A stretch of 40,415 nt of DNA from an uncultured Halomicronema sp. (GCA_937899725.1 CALCCA010000023.1:1-40415); one strand, 5' to 3'; positions 31,966 to 40,415 are shown, counted from the first letter of the stretch. The notes: generated by a model from the sequence alone, not told the origin. Numbers and translations: made by a program.

Positions 31966-33690
31966 ATGGGATTCAAATCCATTTTGCGAGGAGAGTCAGG
32001 ACTCATCGAGACGATTTACGGCGACCTACGAGGACTCAAGCCCAACCAGCTGAAGCAACTCCAGCGACTGTATCATCAGCGCTTACCGGGCGATCGCTTC
32101 ACTACGCCAGAGTTTGCGCAACGGTTGGCGGCCATTAGCACGGACTTAGGCCAGCCGCTCTGCCTCTATTTAAACCGCCGCGGGCAGGTAATTCGCGTTG
32201 GGGTGGGCTCACCTCGCCAGACCCAGATTCCCCCCATCGAGCTGCCCCGGTATGGTGCCGAACGACTCAGCGGCATTCGCTGCATTGCCACTCAGCTCAA
32301 GCAAACGCCGCCCAGTACCAGCGACCTGACCGCGATGGCCATGCAGCGGCTTGATGCGCTGGTGTTAGTCACCCTATCGGGGGAAGGCTTTGAGCGGCGC
32401 GGTGGTGGCGCCACGGGCTACATTCGCCAGCTGTATCTGGCCCATTTGATCCCCCATCCCGAAGCGCGCTGGACGGTCTCAGACGCGCTCAGTCTGGAAA
32501 CCGTCGCCCAGCAAGATTTTGTCGAACGCACCGAAGCGCTCGAAGCCGAGTTTCGCCGGGTGTTTGTGGCCCAGCAGGTCGATACCGACCATGATCGCGT
32601 CATCGTGGTCGGTTTGGTCACTGGCAAACTGTCGAAGTCGCAGTTTCGCTACAGCCTGATGGAAGTCGAGCGCCTGGTAGAAACGGCGGGGGGTGAAGTA
32701 TTAGAAACGCTTTCTCAGCGCCGCGATCGCCCCCATCCGCAAACGGTGCTCGGGGCCGGTAAGGTACAGGAAATCGCCCTTGAAGCGCAGACCCTGGGCG
32801 CGACCCTGGTGGTGTTTGATCGCGATCTATCACCGGCTCAAGTGCGCAACCTAGAGCTGCAGATGGGCGTGCGGGTCGTCGATCGCACCGAAGTCATTCT
32901 CGATATTTTTGCGCAGCGAGCCCGCAGCGGCGCGGGCAAACTGCAGGTCGAGCTGGCCCAGTTGGAATATCAGCTACCGCGTCTGACCGGTCGGGGCCAG
33001 GCCATGTCTCGCTTAGGCGGCGGCATTGGCACCCGCGGCCCCGGTGAGACGAAATTAGAAACTGAGCGGCGGGCCATTCAGCGCCGCATTTCACGCCTGC
33101 AGCGAGAGGTCAACCAGTTGCAGGCCCACCGCGATCGCCTGCGACAGCGCCGCCAGCGCACCGACATTCCATCCATTGCCGTGGTGGGCTATACAAACGC
33201 GGGCAAATCGACGCTGCTCAATGCCCTGACCAATTCCGAAATCTATGCGGCTGACCAGCTATTTGCCACCCTCGATCCCACTACTCGACGACTCAGCATT
33301 CTCGATAGCGCCACGCAGGTGCAAACCCAAATGGTGCTCACCGACACGGTCGGCTTTATCCGCGATCTGCCCGAGTCGCTGGTCGATGCCTTTCGCGCCA
33401 CGTTAGAAGAGGTCACCGAGGCGGATGCGTTGCTGCATGTCGTCGATCTATCCCATCCGGCTTGGCTAGATCAGATTCGGTCAGTCATGACCATTTTGGG
33501 TGAGATGCCGATTACGCCAGGCCCCATTTTGCTGGCGTTTAATAAGCTGGATCAGGCCGATAGCACAGCGCTCGCGCTGGCGAAAGAGGAATTTCCTCAG
33601 GCGGTGTTCGTATCAGCGCAAGATCGCATCGGGCTCGAAACGCTCAGAGCAAAGCTGATCGAGCTGTCGAGCTACGCCCTTTGTCAATAA
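31966..33690 (+). CDS. hflX: GTPase HflX
   Basis: This 574-residue GTPase binds the ribosome and is linked elsewhere to rescue of stalled ribosomes. A cyanobacterial extension of about 190 residues precedes the HflX nucleotide-binding N-domain (GKVQEI near 265, DRDLSPAQVRNLE, GTRGPGETKLETERR near 355-370). The G domain has Walker A GYTNAGKS (408-415), DTVG (460-463) and NKLD near 536. All guanine-nucleotide motifs are intact. Family members of normal length are about 430 residues, so the added N-terminus is notable but common in cyanobacteria. It is monocistronic. Confidence 0.95.
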   Translation: MGFKSILRGESGLIETIYGDLRGLKPNQLKQLQRLYHQRLPGDRFTTPEFAQRLAAISTDLGQPLCLYLNRRGQVIRVGVGSPRQTQIPPIELPRYGAERLSGIRCIATQLKQTPPSTSDLTAMAMQRLDALVLVTLSGEGFERRGGGATGYIRQLYLAHLIPHPEARWTVSDALSLETVAQQDFVERTEALEAEFRRVFVAQQVDTDHDRVIVVGLVTGKLSKSQFRYSLMEVERLVETAGGEVLETLSQRRDRPHPQTVLGAGKVQEIALEAQTLGATLVVFDRDLSPAQVRNLELQMGVRVVDRTEVILDIFAQRARSGAGKLQVELAQLEYQLPRLTGRGQAMSRLGGGIGTRGPGETKLETERRAIQRRISRLQREVNQLQAHRDRLRQRRQRTDIPSIAVVGYTNAGKSTLLNALTNSEIYAADQLFATLDPTTRRLSILDSATQVQTQMVLTDTVGFIRDLPESLVDAFRATLEEVTEADALLHVVDLSHPAWLDQIRSVMTILGEMPITPGPILLAFNKLDQADSTALALAKEEFPQAVFVSAQDRIGLETLRAKLIELSSYALCQ

Positions 33691-33800
33691 GTTTTGCTGT
33701 TCAGCCATAAACTCCGGGCCGGCCACCCGACTCTCGGAAATGTATGGGGTAACCTGGGTTAGGGTTATGACGTAGCTAGACGTTTTGAGCGGTTATTTGC

Positions 33801-34733
33801 ATGGATTTGCTTCGGGTAGGCGATCGCATCCTTCAGTCAAACGACCTTGTTCCGCTGCTGAGCAAGACCAATCTGCTGTCACGGGTGATTCAAGAAATCA
33901 TCATTGATGACGCGATCGGCGATATTGAACTGACCGCTGAAGAAATTCAGGCCGCCGAAGTTGCCTTTTGCCAGCGCAATAAAATTACCAGTGCCGAAGA
34001 GGCCAACGCCTGGGCGCAGCAACAATATGGCACGCCCGACCTGATTCGGACGACCGCCATTCGTGAGCAAAAGCTGGCCAAATTCAAAACGCAGGCCTTT
34101 GCCAAGGAAGTGGATTCCTATTTTCTGCAGCGCAAAGGACGGTTAGACAAGGTGCTGTACTCGCTCATTCGCACCAGTCAGCTAGGGCTCGCCCAAGAAC
34201 TCTATTTTCGCGTCCACGATGATGGACAATCCTTTACCGAGCTGGCTAAGGAATATTCCGAAGGGCAAGAAGCCAAAACCGGTGGGCTCATTGGGCCGGT
34301 TGAACTCAGCGTGCCCCATCCCGCCTTGGGGGGGCTGCTCTCGGTCAGCAAACCCGGTCAAATTTGGCCCCCCAAACGCATTGGTGAATGGTACGTGGTG
34401 GTGCGCCTAGAGAAGTTTTTTCCGGCTCAGATGGACGAGCCAACCAAACAGCGGCTGCTTGATGAAATGTTTCAAACGTGGATGCGCGAGCAACTGCAAA
34501 ACTCGCCCGTCAGCGTCCCCGGTAGCGACACCCTGGCCGTAGCGGCTCAACCCGTGCCGCCCCCGGCAGCGGCCGCCATCCCGATGAATCAAGCCGCGAT
34601 CGCGAAAGATACCGTCTCTAAGCCCAAAACACTGACGACGACAACCCCTCCCACTCCAGAGTCGTCCCCGACGGCAGCCAGCCAGCCACCGGCCTCAGAC
34701 CCGACATCGGACAAGTCTGATCCCTGGTCTTAG
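33801..34733 (+). CDS. Parvulin-type peptidylprolyl isomerase
   Basis: This encodes 310 residues. An N-terminal helical region (about 1-110, with SNDLVPLLSKTNLLSRVIQEIIIDD) resembles the chaperone part of SurA/PrsA proteins. A rotamase domain follows (about 125-215, with AQELYFRVHDDGQSFTELAKEYSEGQEAKTGGLIGPV and the closing VRLEKFFPA). It ends in a low-complexity Pro/Thr/Ser tail of about 70 residues. There is no signal peptide or lipobox, so it may be cytoplasmic. In other cyanobacteria such isomerases often sit beside type I secretion ABC/HlyD genes; none are here. Confidence 0.85.
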   Translation: MDLLRVGDRILQSNDLVPLLSKTNLLSRVIQEIIIDDAIGDIELTAEEIQAAEVAFCQRNKITSAEEANAWAQQQYGTPDLIRTTAIREQKLAKFKTQAFAKEVDSYFLQRKGRLDKVLYSLIRTSQLGLAQELYFRVHDDGQSFTELAKEYSEGQEAKTGGLIGPVELSVPHPALGGLLSVSKPGQIWPPKRIGEWYVVVRLEKFFPAQMDEPTKQRLLDEMFQTWMREQLQNSPVSVPGSDTLAVAAQPVPPPAAAAIPMNQAAIAKDTVSKPKTLTTTTPPTPESSPTAASQPPASDPTSDKSDPWS

Positions 34734-34754
34734 GGATTTGGCAATGCCAAATCC
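34734..34754. terminator. Hairpin directly after the isomerase stop
   Basis: GGATTTGGC (34734-34742) and GCCAAATCC (34746-34754) form a nine-bp stem with loop AAT. It begins on the first base after the TAG. CCAAATCC occurs again about 14 bp later as part of a direct repeat. It has the same style as 5647-5669. Confidence 0.5.
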
Positions 34755-34992
34755 TTGCCAAATCCCTTCGCCAGATATCCCTTAGCAGCGGCATGGACTG
34801 ATGACGTAGCGCTGGCTATTTGCTAAGGCCATCGAGGAGCACTCTGAATCCTGTGCACATCCGCAAAGTGGCTCCGCAGTCTTGTCTGAACTGAACTAGC
34901 GACTGCGATATTGGCCGCTTAAGGCTTGTTCATCGCGTTGAACCAGACTCTCGACTGCACCTCAGGCAACGGAGATCAGACAAGACAAAAAT

Positions 34993-35022
34993 CGGTTCCC
35001 TGAGAGAAATCTCAAGGAACCG
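34993..35022. terminator. Thirteen-bp imperfect hairpin between convergent genes
   Basis: CGGTTCCCTGAGA pairs with TCTCAAGGAACCG around loop GAAA, with one central mismatch. It lies in the roughly 410-bp gap between the isomerase and PatU-like genes, which converge. It lacks a U-run; a role in 3'-end formation is plausible. Confidence 0.45.
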
Positions 35023-35096
35023 TCATGACCGTCAGTATTTGATTTATCCAGTCGGCACAGAGGGCAAACGCCAGTTTAAGACTCTGCTTCTAACGA

Positions 35097-35114
35097 GGTT
35101 GGGAGTCCCCAACC
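35097..35114. repeat. Short hairpin GGTTGGG-AGTC-CCCAACC
   Basis: A seven-bp perfect stem with a four-base loop lies about 30 bp after the stop of the minus-strand PatU-like gene. The GGTTGGG/CCCAACC arms match the core of the palindrome at 5647-5669, suggesting one dispersed family. Confidence 0.45.
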
Positions 35115-35145
35115 CCAGAGATTGGCGGCTCTTTTAAGGCCAGCT

Positions 35146-36180
35146 CTAAGCTTCGTTCCAACTGATCACAAAGGTCAACGGTGGCGCCTCAGCGTCGCCC
35201 AAGCGAATTTCTAACGGATACGCTACACCCGCTGCGGGCGTGGGCAGCACCAAGGTAACCTCACCCGCCTGAGTTTGAGTCTGCGTCTGGCCAAGGCTCG
35301 GCAAACTCAGTTGACCAGCTTGGGGCACTGTGACCACCAGACTGATTTGCTGGGGCGCATCGGTCTGTAGCTGCGCTGACAGCGTCACCGGGCCTGCAGT
35401 GGTGAGCCACTCCCGCTGGCCGGAGGGAGCCTCAGGCGTCAGCGTTAGCGTCAGGGTATTGAGGATATCCTTCGCCGCGAGCATGGTCAAAGTGACTTGC
35501 TGCTGCGGGTTAGCCCCTGCGTAACCATCAGGGAAAGCGGCTTTCAAAGCTTCTGGATCGCGCGTAGCAGTACTACGCACGGTGGCATCCGCCAAGACCA
35601 GCCCAGCAATTTGATTCATGGCTTGGGGTTGGTCAGGAAACAGATGCTCGACCGCTTTAACAAGCTGAATGCCGGGCTGTAGGGACTCCGCGACGAGTTC
35701 TTGGCAGCGGTTGAGCAGGCCCACCAAGATATCTTCGGGCAGATCCGTCGGTAGCTGCAGCGATCGCAACTGCCGCATCCAGGGTAAGGGGCTGAGGGCA
35801 GTCAGTTCGGCGGGATATTCCTGCAGTTGTGATTCCCAAGGAAACAGGGGGGGATTTTGACTGATTTCGATCTCGAGCCGGCGTTTTAGCACCGTTTGAA
35901 AATGGTCTTGCACAGCAGGTAACTCTCCAAGTTCAGAAATGGGGGGCATTTCGATGGACATGTCGTTGATGAAGGTTGAGGATACGGTCTCGTCGGCCGC
36001 CAGGTTGGAAACACCTTCGGCCTCGGGACGAGGGGGATGCATAGTTTCGGGAGAGAGTTCTACTTGCGAGGATATTCCGTCTAAATCGTCAACCTTCCCT
36101 GATGGCGAGGAATCTGTCCGACTAAAGTGCTCAAGGAGCCCAAGTAGAAAACTCCGAATCATATCTGGGTCACTTTTCAT
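35146..36180 (-). CDS. patU: PatU-like protein
   Basis: This encodes 344 residues from the ATG at 36180, preceded by GGAAGGGGG as ribosome site; the frame allows a TTG at 36210. An acidic, disordered first 110 residues precede a globular part with PLFPWESQLQEYP near 132, MRQLRSLQLPTDLPEDILVGLLNRCQEL, and a C-terminal beta-rich region of about 110 residues. I do not see an enzyme motif. Position directly after a hetZ-like gene in the same direction, and size, fit PatU, which in Anabaena affects heterocyst pattern and is otherwise found in filamentous cyanobacteria. The assignment depends mainly on context. Confidence 0.6.
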   Translation of the reverse strand: MKSDPDMIRSFLLGLLEHFSRTDSSPSGKVDDLDGISSQVELSPETMHPPRPEAEGVSNLAADETVSSTFINDMSIEMPPISELGELPAVQDHFQTVLKRRLEIEISQNPPLFPWESQLQEYPAELTALSPLPWMRQLRSLQLPTDLPEDILVGLLNRCQELVAESLQPGIQLVKAVEHLFPDQPQAMNQIAGLVLADATVRSTATRDPEALKAAFPDGYAGANPQQQVTLTMLAAKDILNTLTLTLTPEAPSGQREWLTTAGPVTLSAQLQTDAPQQISLVVTVPQAGQLSLPSLGQTQTQTQAGEVTLVLPTPAAGVAYPLEIRLGDAEAPPLTFVISWNEA

Positions 36181-36263
36181 CGCACGTAGGCCCCCTTCCG
36201 GACAATTCAAATCAAGAACACAAAGAATACAAATCTCAGGAACACGCCGCCCTCAGATAGCCG

Positions 36264-37472
36264 CTACAGATTACGAATTTCCCAAGCTTGCTCCAGCAGC
36301 TTGGTCCACTGCTTTTGCAGCTGAGTTGAGCTGATCCCCAACAGCTTCGCAATTTCGGTGTCATCATTGCCATCTTTTTTTAGATGCAACAGCTTCGTCT
36401 GAGTTTCGTTGATGGCTTGGTGCAGCTGATCCCACTGCTGGGGTGCCAAGCCCAGATTACGTTCCAAATCGGCTTCCAGCCACTCATGCACAATGTCCCA
36501 GTGATGAGAGAGGGCAAATCGCACCAAGTGATATTTAAACCGCTGCTGCAAATAGTCTCTCTGACGGGGGGTAAGTTTGAGCAGAGCTTCAATTTCTACC
36601 GTAGGCAGATCCAATAGACGGAGGGTGAAATAGTCAGCACAGTCTTCCTGATTGCGCTCTTTCAAATAGCTCAGCAAAGCTTCAATGACCCGATTGCGCA
36701 GCACCTCTTCTGGCAAGCTGTCTTGCTGGGCGACCAATTCTTCCCGCAGCCGGCGAATGGGCACCGAATCTCTGATGTCCTCAGCATCGCTGCTGCCACC
36801 ATCGGCCGCCTGCTCAATGTCAACGGTTGCTTCTGGCGGCTGCTGTTTGGCAAAGGTCTGTGCCCGCAAGATCACTAACTGCTGACTGCGGCGACCCGGC
36901 AGAGGAATTCGGCGCTTGCCGTATCGCTCGGTGAACGCCATATACTCCGCTAGCTCTAGCAGCGTGCGAGGTTGATAATCAGTCGAGGTTTCCGTTTCCC
37001 GCCGAAAGGCGTTGAGCGCCTCCAGGTAAAAATTCTGCAAAAAGTCTTCAATCAGGGTGAGGCGCGCCTGATAGCTGGCTTGGGCATGGGGCAGTGAAAT
37101 GTATCGGTATACGATCGCACTGAGGGTGCTGTGTAGTTCTACGCGTCCCTTAATCGAGCCCAATCGGTAGTACTTAAGACATTGATTGAGGCGATGCATA
37201 CCCAGGTTTTGCGCCCAAGTTTCCACCTCGCCAGAATCTTGAATGCGCTGACTCTGGGTACAGATCCGCTGTACCTCTTCACTTAATCGCTCTGCCGTGG
37301 CTCGGCTGCTTTTATCAGAAGCCCGAGTGGCTTGCTTAAGCTCTTGGTAAAGTTTGTCTGAAAGTGCTTCCACGCGTCGGAAGATCAACCCCGATGCAGA
37401 TGATCCTTCAAACACTAACACAGGAAACTTTATCGAGGGTAATATCTTTAACCGCTGTGCGGAGATCCTCAT
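36264..37472 (-). CDS. hetZ: HetZ-like transcriptional regulator
   Basis: This encodes 402 residues from the ATG at 37472; other starts at 37484 (ATG) and 37514 (TTG) are possible, but this length fits the usual HetZ size of about 400. The core stretch MHRLNQCLKYYRLGSIKGRVELHSTLSAIVYRYI and then MAFTERYGKRRIPLPGRRSQQLVIL look like the conserved HetZ region. The final 50 residues form a sigma-region-4-like helix-turn-helix (DDTEIAKLLGISSTQLQKQWTK). HetZ binds DNA and acts early in heterocyst commitment in Anabaena; homologues in non-heterocystous filamentous species have unclear roles. It is followed by patU after 83 bp. Confidence 0.7.
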   Translation of the reverse strand: MRISAQRLKILPSIKFPVLVFEGSSASGLIFRRVEALSDKLYQELKQATRASDKSSRATAERLSEEVQRICTQSQRIQDSGEVETWAQNLGMHRLNQCLKYYRLGSIKGRVELHSTLSAIVYRYISLPHAQASYQARLTLIEDFLQNFYLEALNAFRRETETSTDYQPRTLLELAEYMAFTERYGKRRIPLPGRRSQQLVILRAQTFAKQQPPEATVDIEQAADGGSSDAEDIRDSVPIRRLREELVAQQDSLPEEVLRNRVIEALLSYLKERNQEDCADYFTLRLLDLPTVEIEALLKLTPRQRDYLQQRFKYHLVRFALSHHWDIVHEWLEADLERNLGLAPQQWDQLHQAINETQTKLLHLKKDGNDDTEIAKLLGISSTQLQKQWTKLLEQAWEIRNL

Positions 37473-37589
37473 ATTGCACGCCATGACTGTCGCGATCGCG
37501 CCGGGCTTTCCCAATAGCCGTTGGCCACCGCGCCTTCAGTTCCCTGCCGCCGATGCTTGGTTCCGCGAGTCCTTACTATCTTTTCAACC

Positions 37590-38273
37590 ATGGCCTTAAC
37601 CCTTAACGAGATCGTGCCTTGGGGACGCTCCTATGAAGAATATCAGCAGATGTTTGCGCTCACCGACATCGAACTCGGGCAGCGGATTTTAGGCTGCGCC
37701 GATGGCCCCGCCGCTTTTAATGCCGGGTTGACGCAGCGCGGGGGGCAAGTGATTTCAGTCGATCCGCTTTATGCCTTTACCGAGCTGCAAATTCGCGATC
37801 GCATTGCCGCCACCTACGATACGATTTTGCTGCAGCTGCAGCATTCTCAGGCCGATTATGTGTGGGAGGCGATCGCCTCGGTCGCAGACCTGGGCCGGGT
37901 ACGCATGGCGGCCATGACGCAGTTTTTAGCCGACTATGAGGCGGGCAAACAGGCGGGCCGCTACCGCCCCGGCAGTCTGCCCGCCTTGCCGTTTGAGAAT
38001 GATTACTTTGACCTAGCGCTGGTCTCGCATTTTTTGTGGCTTTACAGCGATCACCTCTCTTGCGAGTTTCATCAACAATCGCTGCGGGAGCTGCTGCGCG
38101 TTGCTCGTGAAGTGAGACTTTTCCCCCTGCTCACCCTCGACTGTCAGCTTTCACCGCACCTATCCGCCGTCACCGCACAGCTGCTCAGGGACGGGTTCAC
38201 GGTTTCTCGACAGCGCGTTGACTACGAGTTTCAACGTGGGGGCAACGAAATGTTGGTCGTTCGGGCGGCTTAG
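37590..38273 (+). CDS. Class I SAM-dependent methyltransferase-like protein
   Basis: This encodes 227 residues from the ATG at 37590 (MALTLNEIVPWGRS); an upstream frame to 37521 overlaps the hetZ promoter region and is unlikely. The Rossmann motif I region reads ILGCADGPAAFNAGLTQRGGQVISVDPLY near 31-60, a variant of the usual GxGxG. Motif IV appears as FENDYFDLALVSHFLWLYSD near 137-156. The substrate is unknown. Divergent from hetZ with 117 bp between starts, it may share a control region with it. Confidence 0.75.
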   Translation: MALTLNEIVPWGRSYEEYQQMFALTDIELGQRILGCADGPAAFNAGLTQRGGQVISVDPLYAFTELQIRDRIAATYDTILLQLQHSQADYVWEAIASVADLGRVRMAAMTQFLADYEAGKQAGRYRPGSLPALPFENDYFDLALVSHFLWLYSDHLSCEFHQQSLRELLRVAREVRLFPLLTLDCQLSPHLSAVTAQLLRDGFTVSRQRVDYEFQRGGNEMLVVRAA

Positions 38274-38338
38274 CGGCCTCCAGCGGCAAACCGCCCGGCC
38301 CCCAACTATCTCCAAGGGGAAATAAGGGTTACGCTGAA

Positions 38339-39898
38339 ATGCAGCGTTTGCAGACTTGGTCAACCCCTATGGATTCCAACATCGCCCCCCAGTTGCCGCT
38401 CACCCTCCGCCGGGTGACGCTCTTTGTGATCACCTTGGTGGTGGGCATCGTCATGGGGAGCAGCCTCATTGCCAGCTGGAATGAACCGCAAGTCGCGAGT
38501 CGACTAGAACTCTACCAAACTGATTTGCTGCTGCGCACCACCGCTTGGGATGGTGGGAACCTCTCGGACGAGCAGGCGATGCTGGTGCGACAAAATTTGC
38601 TGGGCGACCAGCCCCTGCAGGATGCGCAAAAAACCTATGATTCGGTGCGCACCACGGCCCTCAAAACGATTGCAGACAACACCGCTGAAACCGCTACGGT
38701 CGCGCCCTCACCCCGATTGCAAGCCGCCCTCACCGAGCAAGCCGAACTCCTCGATCTGCTCGATTTGCGATTGGGCATTCTCAATGCCGAACAGGGAGAT
38801 ATCGCTGCGGCCCAAGCCAACTGGGAGGCCGTCAAGGCCCGTCAGGCCAGAGGCGATGACCTGTGGCGCACCGCCGACACGCTGAACTTGCTGTGGCAAG
38901 GTGACGCCGTGCCCGCTGACAGTGCCGCGCTGCTGCAATCGACGCTGCAGGGCTGGTTTCGCGATCGCGCTCTAACCGAACTGTACAATCGCACCGCCGC
39001 CGCCGAAGCCCTAGCCCAGCTGGAGCAAACGGAAACCACCACCGCGCAGAGTCTCGTCGTCACCTTGGCGGCGGTGGGGGTCGTGCCTGTAATCGGCACA
39101 GTGCTCGGAATTGGGGTGCTGATTTTCGCCGGCATTCAACGCTTACTCAAGGGCGCCGACTCGCTGCTAGCTCAAAATCGCGATCAAGGCTGGGAAACCC
39201 CGTGGTCGGTCGAAACCGTATGGCTGGTCGTGGTCGGCGGCTTTTTATTTATGGGCCAGCTGATCGTGCCGCTCCTGATCATGCCCCTGAGAAGTCCCCT
39301 AGCGGCCTTTGGTATTCGCGGTCAGGCGTTGTTTGCCCTCGCCTATTACCTGATGATGTCGGCGGGGGCGATCGCAGTACTGTTTTTCGCCATTCGCAGC
39401 TATCGACCCCTACCTAAGGACTGGTTTCGCATCAATCTCAAAGGCGGTTGGCTGCTGTGGGGACTGGGTGGCTACCTGGCGGCGCTGCCGCTGATGCTGA
39501 CCGTTTCTCTGCTCAACCAGCAGATCTGGCAGGGGCAAGGCGGCAGCAATCCGCTGCTGCAGACCGTTTTAGAAGCGCAAGACCCGTGGGCGCTGGCGAT
39601 CTTTTTTGCCACCGCGTCTCTCGCTGCGCCGCTGTTTGAAGAGTTCTTGTTTCGTGGCTTTTTGCTACCGTCGCTGACGCGCTATCTGCCCGTATGGGGG
39701 GCCATTCTCGTCAGCAGTCTGGTATTTGCGATCGCCCACCTAAGTCTCTCGGAGATGCTGCCGCTCACTGTACTCGGCATGGTTTTGGGGATTGTCTACA
39801 CGCGATCGCGCAATCTGCTGGCCCCGATGCTGCTGCATAGCGCCTGGAATAGCATCACGATGCTGGGGCTATTTTTGCTGGGCAGTAGCGCCAACTAA
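38339..39898 (+). CDS. CPBP-family intramembrane metalloprotease
   Basis: This encodes 519 residues. A membrane helix near 25-45 precedes an Ala/Gln-rich soluble helical region of about 190 residues. Six to eight further transmembrane helices follow. The CPBP (Abi/CAAX-like) protease motifs are in the last third: FEEFLFRGFLLPSL (EExxxR), FAIAHLSLSEM and LLHSAWNSI. The catalytic Glu pair, Arg and two His are all present, so activity is likely. Cyanobacterial members of this long form are annotated as CPBP glutamic-type intramembrane proteases with unknown substrates. The ATG at 38339 is preceded by AAGGGG; a second in-frame ATG at 38369 is possible. Confidence 0.88.
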   Translation: MQRLQTWSTPMDSNIAPQLPLTLRRVTLFVITLVVGIVMGSSLIASWNEPQVASRLELYQTDLLLRTTAWDGGNLSDEQAMLVRQNLLGDQPLQDAQKTYDSVRTTALKTIADNTAETATVAPSPRLQAALTEQAELLDLLDLRLGILNAEQGDIAAAQANWEAVKARQARGDDLWRTADTLNLLWQGDAVPADSAALLQSTLQGWFRDRALTELYNRTAAAEALAQLEQTETTTAQSLVVTLAAVGVVPVIGTVLGIGVLIFAGIQRLLKGADSLLAQNRDQGWETPWSVETVWLVVVGGFLFMGQLIVPLLIMPLRSPLAAFGIRGQALFALAYYLMMSAGAIAVLFFAIRSYRPLPKDWFRINLKGGWLLWGLGGYLAALPLMLTVSLLNQQIWQGQGGSNPLLQTVLEAQDPWALAIFFATASLAAPLFEEFLFRGFLLPSLTRYLPVWGAILVSSLVFAIAHLSLSEMLPLTVLGMVLGIVYTRSRNLLAPMLLHSAWNSITMLGLFLLGSSAN

Positions 39899-39975
39899 GC
39901 TAAAACCTACCGAACTTCTCAAAAGTGTGAAGTTCACTGAAACATTGAGGCTTTCTCCAGAGAGCAACAATATTT

Positions 39976-40407
39976 ATGTCTATGTACATCTCAGATTTAA
40001 AGTACTTTGTTTTCTGCGGTGCCGTATTAATTCTGCAGAGCTGCACTAGTTCTTACGAAAATACTTCCTCTACGGAAGCTCTGTTGACTGCTCCTGCCAT
40101 AGAAAATGAACAGGCTGCTGTCTCTGAGCAGATCTATCAACAGGCAACTCAAGAGAGCTTTTCCCCGGATGTCTCTGAGGTTTCTTTACTTAGTGTAAGA
40201 CTGCTCAACTATTTAGCTCAGCAGAACGACAGAACCCGTCTATGCGAGGGAGAAACTTATGAACTCTTGCTGTTGCAATACTTTCCCAAACTGTATAAGC
40301 TCACCTCTCAAAAATATCTTGTAGAGCAAATTTGCGGTTCAGGAACATACAACACCTCGTATACAGCGTTTCTCACTCTGGCGAGGTACAGTAACAGCAA
40401 TTTGTGA
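39976..40407 (+). CDS. AT-rich putative lipoprotein
   Basis: This encodes 143 residues. The N-terminus MSMYISDLKYFVFCGAVLILQSCTSS has a lipoprotein signal with lipobox LQSC. The mature part is helical and rich in Leu and Gln, with TRLCEGETYELLLLQYFPKLYKL near the middle and a Cys pair (RLCEG, QICGSG). I do not recognise a family. The gene is visibly richer in A+T than the rest of the window and its codons favour A/T endings, so it may be a recent arrival. It ends eight bases before the window edge. Confidence 0.6.
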   Translation: MSMYISDLKYFVFCGAVLILQSCTSSYENTSSTEALLTAPAIENEQAAVSEQIYQQATQESFSPDVSEVSLLSVRLLNYLAQQNDRTRLCEGETYELLLLQYFPKLYKLTSQKYLVEQICGSGTYNTSYTAFLTLARYSNSNL

Positions 40408-40415
40408 ACCAGTGT

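Noticed and set aside
1-40415. tRNA genes, CRISPR arrays, prophage or insertion-sequence transposases
   Set aside because: No T-arm motif with a matching acceptor stem, no regularly spaced repeats, and no transposase or phage protein was found on either strand.

Overview
The window looks like chromosomal DNA from a filamentous, probably non-heterocystous cyanobacterium (Leptolyngbya-like). The evidence is the very frequent HIP1 octamer GCGATCGC, inside genes and between them, and a set of cyanobacterium-typical genes: a HetZ-PatU pair, a stand-alone CAAD protein, HflX with a cyanobacterial N-terminal extension, a PIN/TRAM protein, DUF2358 and DUF1499 proteins, SLH-domain proteins, and adjacent serA and prmA. 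The species is inferred only from gene content. I see no rRNA operon, tRNA, CRISPR array, prophage or transposase gene. This is mostly core genome with small non-coding repeats between genes.

Layout. 1-877 has no convincing gene. It holds a 67-bp direct repeat carrying an intrinsic terminator, a possible small RNA, and the first of two 131-bp MITE-like elements. 878-5035 is on the minus strand: a DUF5996 gene, then a tight three-gene unit (bifunctional desaturase/SDR, TRIC-type channel, bioF). Facing away is a PPC/DUF296 gene whose stop codon lies in the second MITE-like copy. 5716-8400 holds DUF1499, DUF2358, a secreted SLH protein with two poly-Asp tracts, a structured and terminated non-coding stretch, and a 36-residue membrane protein on the minus strand. 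9127-16110 runs forward: PIN/TRAM, an inverted-repeat element, hemW, serA, prmA with a coupled small membrane protein, and a homocysteine-biosynthesis family gene. 16122-19241 is minus strand: a membrane-bound EAL phosphodiesterase and a HEAT-repeat protein.

19644-28963 is a looser region with a glycogen-debranching-type glucosidase, a second SLH protein, a lipoprotein, an acetyltransferase, a gene-poor gap of about 0.95 kb, an aldo/keto reductase, a GIY-YIG-like protein with a nearby duplicated fragment of itself, a small secreted protein and a SOUL protein. 29315-40407 holds a response regulator fused to a thioredoxin-reductase-like flavoprotein without its CxxC, CAAD, HflX, a parvulin-type isomerase, patU and hetZ on the minus strand, a methyltransferase, a CPBP protease and a final AT-rich lipoprotein gene.

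Functional links supported by the sequence are few. serA and prmA are neighbours as in other cyanobacteria. prmA and the small membrane gene overlap by ATGA, as do the TRIC gene and bioF. hetZ and patU lie head to tail. The observations I would check first are the 131-bp TIR elements, the RR/flavoprotein fusion, the 36-residue membrane protein, the structured stretch after the poly-Asp SLH gene, and the duplicated GIY-YIG 5' fragment.
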